From an uncultured Coriobacteriaceae bacterium (GTDB taxonomy: Bacteria > Actinomycetota > Coriobacteriia > Coriobacteriales > QAMH01), in assembly GCA_900556425.1 (NCBI GenBank), contig USOR01000061.1:1-5733 (forward strand): a stretch of 5,733 nucleotides of DNA, in the 5' to 3' direction. The notes beneath the pieces were generated by a model. That model did no database searches. It had not been told where the DNA came from and worked only from the letters and a program-made list of their open reading frames with translations. This document shows positions 1 to 4,825 of the stretch, piece after piece (the stretch's first letter is position 1; each line of letters starts with the position of its first letter). The position numbers and the translations under genes were made by a program.

Positions 1-711
1 GTGCCGGGCAGCTATCTCATCAACCTTAACGTGGGCGAGATGAGCCCGGCCATGGCCGAGGCGGCCTACCAGGCCGGTGCCACGAGCGCCTATCACGTGA
101 TCCGCATGCGCGAAGGCATCGACACCCCCTTTGACGTCGACCTGCGCTGGAAGACCGTCGACGCCATCAGCAATTCTCCGCTCCGATGGCTCACCTGCGT
201 CGAGCCCCTGGGTGTCGAGCACACCAACGAGGAGATTGCGGATCGCATTCTGGAGAATCTGGCTCATCGCCCCTATGCGATGAGCGTCATGGCTCGCGTC
301 AACGTGCCCGGTACGCCCTTCGAGGGCATGGATGAAATCAGCGAGGAGCGCATGTTGCACTTGCTGGCGACGCTGCGTCTAGTGGTGGGCACCAAGGTGC
401 GCAGTTGCGGCATGCACCCGGCCATTCCGGCGGCTCTCTACGCCGGAGGCAGCAACTTCACCGTCGAGCGAGGGGCCAATCCTCGAGACACCACCTTCAA
501 CGAGGACGTCTGGCGGGGCTTTACCGTGGAGGAGGCCAAGGCGCTTATCGAGGAAGCCGGTTTCGTCTGCCGTCCCGAAAACCCCGATCCGCGTTTCCCC
601 ATCGACGGCAAGCAATGGTGGAAGGTGGGTGACCCTGCCGACTACATCATGCCCGATCCCGTCGAGAACGCCGGCGCTGGTTGCTGCTGCGGCCCCCGCA
701 AGAAAAAGTAG
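1..711 (+). CDS. Radical SAM protein, BioB/HydE/PylB-like, C-terminal part (5' end outside window)
   Basis: The 236 visible residues resemble the second half of biotin-synthase-type radical SAM enzymes. A barrel-like stretch (GATSAYHVIRMREG, then PLGVEHTNEEIADRILENL at about residues 70-88) leads into a BATS-like segment with RVNVPGTPFEG (about 99-109), which matches the PINxLxxxxGTPL region of BioB and the corresponding region of PylB. It continues through an LRLVVG helix, then AALYAGGSNF, which resembles the MFxAGAN region. The CxxxCxxC motif that binds the 4Fe-4S cluster and SAM is absent, so the real start is almost certainly upstream and the GTG at position 1 is probably internal. The exact reaction cannot be named: BioB, HydE, PylB and related orphan enzymes share this fold. 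The C-terminus is odd, with three consecutive cysteines (about 228-230) followed by GPRKKK. The stop is TAG, and a repeat element begins 4 bp after it. Confidence 0.75.
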   Translation: MPGSYLINLNVGEMSPAMAEAAYQAGATSAYHVIRMREGIDTPFDVDLRWKTVDAISNSPLRWLTCVEPLGVEHTNEEIADRILENLAHRPYAMSVMARVNVPGTPFEGMDEISEERMLHLLATLRLVVGTKVRSCGMHPAIPAALYAGGSNFTVERGANPRDTTFNEDVWRGFTVEEAKALIEEAGFVCRPENPDPRFPIDGKQWWKVGDPADYIMPDPVENAGAGCCCGPRKKK

Positions 712-715
712 CAGC

Positions 716-761
716 TGGCAACAAGGGGACAGACCCTCGTGGCAACAAGGGGACAGACCCC
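716..761 (+). repeat. Repeat cassette A: two direct copies of the GGGGACAGACCC element
   Basis: Copy 1 is at 716-736 and copy 2 at 740-761. Both read TGG, then CAACAAGGGGACAGACCC, and are separated by 3 bp. The same sequence recurs at 802-823, 3877-3898, 3913-3933 (diverged) and inverted at 3998-4020. This pattern of short intergenic palindrome-prone repeats resembles REP/BIME elements, which are often mobilised by Y1-type RAYT transposases; no transposase is present here. Copy 1 begins 4 bp after the upstream stop codon. Confidence 0.85.
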
Positions 762-767
762 GCAATT

Positions 768-802
768 GTCATTTCGAGCGAGCGAAGCGAGTCGAGAAAT
801 CT
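768..802. repeat. Palindromic interspersed repeat, ATTTCGAG...GAGAAAT type
   Basis: The element begins GTCATTTCGAG and ends GTCGAGAAATCT. Its outer arms ATTTC (771-775) and GAAAT (796-800) are complementary, around a core rich in GCGA units. A related element (GTCATCTCGAC ... GGAGAGATCTC) occupies the same relative place at 3940-3987. Elements of this form recur in intergenic DNA of many bacteria; that statement is general knowledge and the copy number in this genome was not checked. Confidence 0.7.
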
Positions 803-834
803 GGTAACAAGGGGACAGACCCCTGTCTGTCCCC
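802..834 (+). repeat. Third GGGGACAGACCC copy forming a perfect 10-bp hairpin
   Basis: Copy 3 (802-823, with TAACAA in place of CAACAA) runs straight into a partial inverted copy. GGGGACAGAC at 811-820 pairs exactly with GTCTGTCCCC at 825-834 across a 4-nt CCCT loop. The stem is strong enough to act as a transcription barrier between the radical SAM gene and purB. No T-run follows (the next bases are AATTTCCC), so a classical intrinsic terminator is not supported. Confidence 0.75.
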
Positions 835-837
835 AAT

Positions 838-867
838 TTCCCTCCATTCCCCCAAAGCCGCTACAAT
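838..867 (+). promoter_or_regulatory. Putative purB promoter
   Basis: A good -10 hexamer, TACAAT (862-867), lies 37 bp upstream of the purB start codon. The best -35 at suitable spacing is TTCCCT (838-843, 18-bp spacer), a weak match to TTGACA, so the call rests mostly on the -10. Predicted transcription start is near 873-875. The promoter sits just after the cassette A hairpin, so purB would be transcribed independently of the upstream gene. Confidence 0.4.
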
Positions 868-904
868 AGGGCGCATCAATACACCGCGCGAAAGGAATCA
901 TGGG

Positions 905-2248
905 ATGATCGAGCGCTACACGCTGCCCGAGATGGGCCACATCTGGTCTCTCGAGAACAAGTTCGACGTTTGGAAGGAGATCGAGGTCCTCGCTTGTGAA
1001 GCGCAGGCCGAGCTGGGGCAGTGCGGCATCACCGCCGAGGAGGCCGCGTGGATTCGCGCGCATGCCGATTTCACCGTGCCCGAGATCGACGAGATCGAGA
1101 AGGTCACCAACCACGACGTCATCGCCTTCACGACCGTCATGGCGAACTACATCGATGCCGACGTGCCCGAGGGCGAGCCCAAACCAAGTCGCTGGGTGCA
1201 CTACGGCATGACGAGCTCCGACCTTGGCGACACCGCGCTGAGCTACCAGGTCACGCAGGCCCTCGATATCATCATCGCCGACGTGAAGCGCCTGGGCGAG
1301 ACCTGCAAGCGTCGCGCGTTCGAGTTCGAGGATGCCATCTGCGTGGGCCGCACTCACGGCATCCACGCCGAGCCCATGACCTTCGGCATGAAGTTCGGCA
1401 GCTGGGCCTGGGCACTCAAGCGCGCCGAGACGCGCCTGCAGCAGGCGCGCGAGGTTGCCGCCACCGGCGCCATCAGCGGTGCGGTTGGCACCTACTCCAA
1501 CATCGATCCCTTCGTCGAGCAGTTCGTTTGCGAGAAGCTCGGCCTCACGTCCGACCCGCTTTCCACGCAGGTCATCGCACGTGACCGTCATGCGCAGGTT
1601 ATGTCCGCGCTTGCCGTTACGGCCTCCACGCTCGAGTCCATCGCCATGCAGATTCGCCTGCTCCAGCAGTCCGACGTCATCGAGGCAGAGGAGCCCTTCA
1701 CCAAGGGACAGAAGGGTTCGAGCGCGATGCCCCACAAGCGCAATCCCATCACGGCCGAGCGCGTTTGCGGCCTGGCCCGCGTGGTCAAGGCGAATGCGCA
1801 AGTCGCGTTTGACGACGTGGCGCTTTGGTACGAGCGCGATATCTCGCACTCCGGTGCCGAGCGCGTCGTCCTGGCAGACAGCTTCACCGCACTCGACTAC
1901 ATGTTCTCGAAGATGCAGTGGATGCTCGACGGCCTCAACGTCTACGTGAACAAGAGCCTGCACAACCTGTGGCGCACGCGCGGTCTCATCTTTAGCTCGA
2001 AGGTCATCCTCGCGCTCGTCGATACGGGTATGACCCGCGAGGACGCGTATGTCATCGTGCAGCGCAACGCCATGAAGGTGTGGGACGACATCCAGCAGGC
2101 CATCGACGGCCCGACTTTCCGCGAGAACCTCGAGGCTGATCCGGATTGTCCGCTCACGGAAGCGCAGCTCGACGCCATCTTCGACCCGGAAAGCTTCCTG
2201 GGTCACAAGGCCGTCATCTTCGACAAGCTCAAGAGCCTGGAGTTTTAG
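905..2248 (+). CDS. purB: Adenylosuccinate lyase (PurB)
   Basis: This 447-aa cytoplasmic enzyme cleaves fumarate from SAICAR (de novo purine synthesis) and from adenylosuccinate (to AMP). The aspartase/fumarase-superfamily signature GSSAMPHKRNP is at about residues 271-281; its serines sit on the flexible catalytic loop. By comparison with B. subtilis PurB, H70 (NHDVIAF), H99 (WVHYGMTSSD) and H151 (GRTHGIHAEP) correspond to the known active-site histidines H68, H89 and H141. A small insertion (about residues 84-96, with VPEGEPKPSR) separates the first two. Length suits the compact bacterial type. The start is ATG 905, giving MIERYTLPEMG with GAAAGGA 8 bp upstream; the frame stays open farther upstream, but that stretch translates repeat DNA. 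The other ATG at 900 is out of frame. It is the first gene of a tight three-gene cluster and ends in TAG. Confidence 0.97.
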   Translation: MIERYTLPEMGHIWSLENKFDVWKEIEVLACEAQAELGQCGITAEEAAWIRAHADFTVPEIDEIEKVTNHDVIAFTTVMANYIDADVPEGEPKPSRWVHYGMTSSDLGDTALSYQVTQALDIIIADVKRLGETCKRRAFEFEDAICVGRTHGIHAEPMTFGMKFGSWAWALKRAETRLQQAREVAATGAISGAVGTYSNIDPFVEQFVCEKLGLTSDPLSTQVIARDRHAQVMSALAVTASTLESIAMQIRLLQQSDVIEAEEPFTKGQKGSSAMPHKRNPITAERVCGLARVVKANAQVAFDDVALWYERDISHSGAERVVLADSFTALDYMFSKMQWMLDGLNVYVNKSLHNLWRTRGLIFSSKVILALVDTGMTREDAYVIVQRNAMKVWDDIQQAIDGPTFRENLEADPDCPLTEAQLDAIFDPESFLGHKAVIFDKLKSLEF

Positions 2249-2251
2249 GAG
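2247..2251 (+). promoter_or_regulatory. Shine-Dalgarno overlapping the purB stop codon
   Basis: AGGAG shares two bases with the TAG stop of purB (2246-2248) and lies 5 bp before ATG 2257. A ribosome finishing purB would uncover or be handed to this site, which suggests translational coupling of purB with the TSCPD gene. Confidence 0.7.
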
Positions 2252-2256
2252 CACTC

Positions 2257-2538
2257 ATGGAAAATCAAGCGCAGGAGCCGGAGTTTCTGTATCGCACGCA
2301 TGGCACGTGTTCGCGTGCCATCAAGTTCGATCTCGACGATGAGGAGCGCGTGAAAAACGTCGAGTTTATCGGCGGGTGCAACGGCAACGCCAAGGGCATC
2401 GCCTCCCTTATCGAGGGCATGCCGGCGGATTGGGTCATCGAACGTTGCGCGGGGACGCAGTGCGGCGGCAAGGCGACGTCCTGTCCCGATCAACTCTCCC
2501 GTGCCCTCACCTGGGCCATCGAGCAACGGCAGGCGTAG
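2257..2538 (+). CDS. TSCPD domain protein, TIGR03905-like
   Basis: This is a 93-aa cysteine-rich cytoplasmic protein of unknown function. The diagnostic motif TSCPD is at residues 75-79, preceded by CAGTQCGGKA. Five cysteines are visible (C18, C41, C64, C69, C76), consistent with a family noted for four conserved cysteines and a possible metal or Fe-S site. The start YRTHGTCSRAI followed by FIGGCNGNAKGI fits the family along its whole length. TSCPD domains also occur at the C-terminus of some ribonucleotide reductases, so a link to nucleotide metabolism beside purB is an inference only. The chosen start, ATG 2257, has a strong AGGAG at 5 bp. The frame is open farther upstream, but that would overlap purB by about 100 bp without need. 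Its TAG stop is followed directly by the ATG of the next gene. Confidence 0.88.
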   Translation: MENQAQEPEFLYRTHGTCSRAIKFDLDDEERVKNVEFIGGCNGNAKGIASLIEGMPADWVIERCAGTQCGGKATSCPDQLSRALTWAIEQRQA

Positions 2539-3870
2539 ATGAGCCACGACGGGGACGCGTTCGCAAACAAGAATCCGCAGCTGTCACGACGTGCTTTCTT
2601 GCGTCTGGGTGGCGGCGCGCTTGCCTGCGCGACGGTACTCGCCGCGCCCGCGTTGCTTACGGGTTGCGGGGGCAACTCGGATAGCGGCACGCCAAGCACG
2701 CTCGACGTGTCGACCAACGACGTTGTCACGCTCGATGCCTTTGCCGAAATCGAGGACACGACGGGATACTTCGAGATCAAGGACCTCGCGCAGTACCCCA
2801 AGGGGACGATGCTCTATGCATCCGAGGACGTGACGGCGGCGGCGCTGCTTACGGGCGAGACGGCTTCGCCTCTGTCGACCTGCTCGCTCGTCAACCTGGG
2901 GACCGGCGCCATGACGCCGGCACTTGATCGCGCCGTTAATCATGACATGGGCTACAGCATCTTTGCCGTGCGCGCATCCAAGGAGCTGCTCGTCTGGGTC
3001 GAAAGCAACTACCTCACCTCGGACTGGATGGTGTACTGTGCCACGATTTCCGATGGCAGGTTAACCGGTCAGCCCGTCAAGCTCGACGAGGGCAATGTCG
3101 AATTCGATACGCCCGAGATAGCCGTCATCGGCACGGCGGCGTACTGGATCGTGCAACCTGCCGAGGGCGGTCCGCGCACGACGGAAAACTCGTACCTGCG
3201 CGTTGCCACGGGCGGCTCGCGTTCGTCGGACATGATCACTTCGGAAGGCCGGTTCAACGGGGGTCTCTCCGTAAGCGGGCAAGTGCTCACGGCCATGCCG
3301 AGGGCCAAGGCGTCGAGCGGCGTGTACTACGAGCTCACGGCGATTGCCGCAGGCTCGGGGTCGGTGGTTGCGTCCCAGGTAATGCCGCACTCGTTCCGCC
3401 CGTCAAACGCCATCTACATGAACAACGCCTTCGCGTTCACGATTCCCGCGTCCTACGATTACGGCGGAGGTATCGCAAACGTCGGTACGTATTACCCGAT
3501 AGCGGGGAATACGTGGCTGCGCCTGGCGCGACAGTCACTCACGCCGCCGGGCATCTGCAATGGCTGGCTGTTCGCGAAGTCGAGTTCGCGCACGGTGTTC
3601 ATCGATACGCAAGAGCAGAAGTATTTCGTCGTCAACGCGCCCGATGGCTGTACGGATTATGGCGACTATTCGGTATGCACGGGCGAGGTGTCTCGCGTCT
3701 ACAATTACGCGACCGTCAACAAGTACGAGGGCACCGAAAGGGCGACGCAGGTCGTCTTGCGCTCGATTACGCCCATTCCTGCTGGTCAGACGCCTGCTCC
3801 GCCTGCTCCGGATCCAACCGATCCCACGACACAGCCAAGCACGACCCCTACGGAACCCACCGAGCGATAG
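2539..3870 (+). CDS. Tat-exported lipoprotein, function unknown
   Basis: The 443-aa protein has an N-terminal signal combining a twin-arginine motif, SRRAFL (residues 16-21), a hydrophobic stretch (about 23-40) and a lipobox, LTGC, with Cys43 as the likely lipidated residue. It should fold in the cytoplasm, cross by the Tat pathway and stay anchored outside the membrane. The body (about 60-410) has many short alternating hydrophobic strands (VYCATISDGRL, AAYWIVQPAEGG, YYELTAIAAGSG, TVFIDTQEQKYFVV), suggesting an all-beta, propeller-like domain; no catalytic motif was recognised. The last 32 residues (412-443) are a Pro/Thr-rich, probably disordered tail with 11 Pro and 8 Thr and no sortase motif. 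ATG 2539 abuts the preceding TAG with only a weak GGCAGG 5 bp upstream, so translation probably depends on coupling to the TSCPD gene. It could be a substrate-binding or surface protein; substrate unknown. Confidence 0.85.
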   Translation: MSHDGDAFANKNPQLSRRAFLRLGGGALACATVLAAPALLTGCGGNSDSGTPSTLDVSTNDVVTLDAFAEIEDTTGYFEIKDLAQYPKGTMLYASEDVTAAALLTGETASPLSTCSLVNLGTGAMTPALDRAVNHDMGYSIFAVRASKELLVWVESNYLTSDWMVYCATISDGRLTGQPVKLDEGNVEFDTPEIAVIGTAAYWIVQPAEGGPRTTENSYLRVATGGSRSSDMITSEGRFNGGLSVSGQVLTAMPRAKASSGVYYELTAIAAGSGSVVASQVMPHSFRPSNAIYMNNAFAFTIPASYDYGGGIANVGTYYPIAGNTWLRLARQSLTPPGICNGWLFAKSSSRTVFIDTQEQKYFVVNAPDGCTDYGDYSVCTGEVSRVYNYATVNKYEGTERATQVVLRSITPIPAGQTPAPPAPDPTDPTTQPSTTPTEPTER

Positions 3871-3876
3871 GCCTGG

Positions 3877-3898
3877 TGGCAACAAGGGGACAGACCCC
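3877..3898 (+). repeat. Repeat cassette B: GGGGACAGACCC element, copy 4
   Basis: The 22-bp sequence is identical to copy 2 (740-761) and begins 6 bp after the lipoprotein stop codon. On its own it can form a small hairpin, AAGGGG (3884-3889) with CCCCTT (3895-3900) across an ACAGA loop. Position and direction mirror copy 1, which lies 4 bp after the radical SAM stop. Confidence 0.85.
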
Positions 3899-3912
3899 TT
3901 GCATGTCGTGCG

Positions 3913-3933
3913 CGGCAATATGGGGACAGACCC
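3913..3933 (+). repeat. Repeat cassette B: GGGGACAGACCC element, copy 5 (diverged)
   Basis: The copy reads GGCAATATGGGGACAGACCC, differing from the consensus in the AACAA block while keeping the GGGGACAGACCC core. Its core plus TT (3922-3935) is an exact reverse complement of 3996-4009, so the two can form a 14-bp stem. Confidence 0.75.
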
Positions 3934-3939
3934 TTATCT

Positions 3940-3987
3940 GTCATCTCGACTGAAGCAGCCGTTAGGATGCGAAATGGAGAGATCTCT
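3940..3987. repeat. Palindromic interspersed repeat, GTCATCTCGAC...GGAGAGATCTC type
   Basis: This is a divergent relative of the element at 768-802: GTCATCTCGAC at the left and GGAGAGATCTC at the right, with ATCTC (3943-3947) complementary to GAGAT (3979-3983). The right end includes a perfect 10-bp palindrome, AGAGATCTCT (3978-3987). It lies inside the loop formed by copies 5 and 6, as its relative lies between copies 2 and 3 of cassette A. Confidence 0.6.
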
Positions 3988-3997
3988 TGGAAATGAA

Positions 3998-4020
3998 GGG
4001 TCTGTCCCCTTCTTGTCACC
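3998..4020 (-). repeat. Repeat cassette B: inverted GGGGACAGACCC element, copy 6
   Basis: Read on the - strand it is GGTGACAAGAAGGGGACAGA followed by CCC, close to the consensus but with GACAAGAA for CAACAA. It closes the cassette and can pair with copy 5 (3922-3935 with 3996-4009) or, alternatively, with copy 4 (3884-3897 with 3998-4011), each over 14 bp. The resulting structure lies between the lipoprotein gene and the regulator promoter. Confidence 0.8.
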
Positions 4021-4024
4021 AGCG

Positions 4025-4053
4025 CTGACGCAGGCGGTGCGCAATGGTACACT
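4025..4053 (+). promoter_or_regulatory. Promoter for the two-component genes
   Basis: CTGACG (4025-4030, four of six matches to TTGACA) is separated by 17 bp from TACACT (4048-4053), and TGG before the -10 gives an extended -10 (TGnTACACT). Predicted transcription start is about 4060. Short inverted arms CGCA (4040-4043) and TGCG (4053-4056) flank the -10 and could be part of an operator, though such short arms may be chance. The promoter begins only 5 bp after cassette B. Confidence 0.5.
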
Positions 4054-4059
4054 GCGTAG

Positions 4060-4104
4060 ATGGAAGAAAACCGAAAGGAGCCTCATCGTGGACACCGGTT
4101 CTGA
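4060..4104 (+). CDS. Possible 14-codon leaderless upstream ORF
   Basis: ATG 4060 coincides with the predicted transcription start and opens a 14-residue frame (MEENRKEPHRGHRF) that ends in TGA at 4102-4104, overlapping the regulator start codon in another frame. It has no Shine-Dalgarno of its own, so it could be translated only as a leaderless message. The overlap with the regulator's ribosome-binding site would let its translation modulate the regulator. It may equally be chance. Confidence 0.12.
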   Translation: MEENRKEPHRGHRF

Positions 4105-4819
4105 AGCCCGTCGCATCTTGCTCGTCGAGGACGAGAAAGCCATTCGCGACGCCGTTGCTGCCTATCTTGAACGTGCCGGTTACTGGGTGACGCCGGCTGC
4201 AGATGGCCAGGAGGCCGTCGACGCGTTCTCCCTGCATCAGTTCGACCTCGTCATCCTGGACCTCATGCTTCCCAAGCTTCCGGGCGAAAAGGTCTGCCGC
4301 ATCATTCGCGACACATCTGACGTCCCCATCATCATGCTCACCGCCAAGGGCGAGGTCGAGGACCGCATCGTCGGTCTCGAGCTTGGCGCAGACGACTACC
4401 TCATCAAGCCCTTCTCGCCGCGCGAGCTCGTTGCGCGCGTCCGCGCCCTGCTGCGCCGCGCCCACATTGACTCCGAGCCGCAGCGCGAGGTGCTCGACTT
4501 CGGTGGCCTGACCATCGATCTCAACGGTCACAAGGTTCTTGTCAACGACGAGGAGATTGACCTCACCGCCAGTGAGTTCAAGCTGCTCACGACGCTGTCA
4601 CGCTATCCGGGCCGCGTCTATTCGCGCATGGAGCTCGTCGAGAAGGTGCTCGGCTACGATTTCGAGGGCTACGAGCGTACCATCGACAGCCACGTGAAGA
4701 ACCTCCGCGCCAAGATCGGCGATGACCCGCGCAATCCGCGCTGGATTTACACCGTGCACGGCGTCGGCTATCGCTTCGAGGTGCCCCGAGACGGCGAATC
4801 GGCTGGTCAAGAGGCCTAG
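4088..4819 (+). CDS. OmpR/PhoB-family response regulator
   Basis: This is a 243-aa cytoplasmic DNA-binding regulator. The receiver domain (about residues 8-123) has the acidic pair E14-D15 (LLVEDE), the phosphoacceptor D58 (VILDLMLP), T85 (MLTAKG) and K107 (LIKPFSPREL). The C-terminal winged helix-turn-helix (about 135-232) shows LTASEFKLLTTLSRYPGRV, the recognition-helix region TIDSHVKNLRAKIG and the wing IYTVHGVGYRF, all typical of the OmpR/PhoB class. The start is GTG 4088, with GAAAGGAG at 4073-4080 (7-bp spacing). The frame is open far upstream, but that part overlaps the lipoprotein gene and repeats. Phosphorylation is expected from the kinase encoded 6 bp downstream. The target genes are not visible; autoregulation from the promoter at 4025-4053 is possible. 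The stop is TAG. Confidence 0.96.
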   Translation: MDTGSEARRILLVEDEKAIRDAVAAYLERAGYWVTPAADGQEAVDAFSLHQFDLVILDLMLPKLPGEKVCRIIRDTSDVPIIMLTAKGEVEDRIVGLELGADDYLIKPFSPRELVARVRALLRRAHIDSEPQREVLDFGGLTIDLNGHKVLVNDEEIDLTASEFKLLTTLSRYPGRVYSRMELVEKVLGYDFEGYERTIDSHVKNLRAKIGDDPRNPRWIYTVHGVGYRFEVPRDGESAGQEA

Positions 4820-4825
4820 ACGTCC

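Noticed and set aside
1..711. Naming the first gene pylB, hydE or bioB
   Set aside because: Only the C-terminal region is visible, and this fold and its GTP-containing segment are shared by all of them. Nothing seen distinguishes the substrate.
716..834. CRISPR array, suggested by regular short repeats
   Set aside because: Repeat spacing is irregular (3 to about 40 bp), copies occur in both orientations, there are no uniform unique spacers, and no cas gene is visible.
629..904. N-terminal extension of purB
   Set aside because: The frame is open, but the translation (repeated NKGTDP-like peptides) comes from the intergenic repeats. ATG 905 has a good Shine-Dalgarno and gives the normal PurB N-terminus.
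1703..1716. AAGGGACAGAAGGG inside purB, resembling the repeat core
   Set aside because: It encodes the conserved KGQKG just before the catalytic signature loop, so the similarity is coincidental.
647..2254. 535-codon open frame on the - strand across purB
   Set aside because: It lies entirely antisense to a well-supported purB, runs through the repeats, and has an Arg/Leu/Gly/Asp/Val-rich composition expected from reading GC-rich codons backwards. No domain is recognisable.
2903..2920. 6-bp stem CCGGCG/CGCCGG inside the lipoprotein gene
   Set aside because: Short GC stems are expected by chance at this base composition, and it lies mid-gene with no T-run.
3560..4087. N-terminal extension of the response regulator
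   Set aside because: It overlaps the lipoprotein gene out of frame and reads through repeat cassette B. GTG 4088 has a strong Shine-Dalgarno and starts at the normal receiver-domain position.
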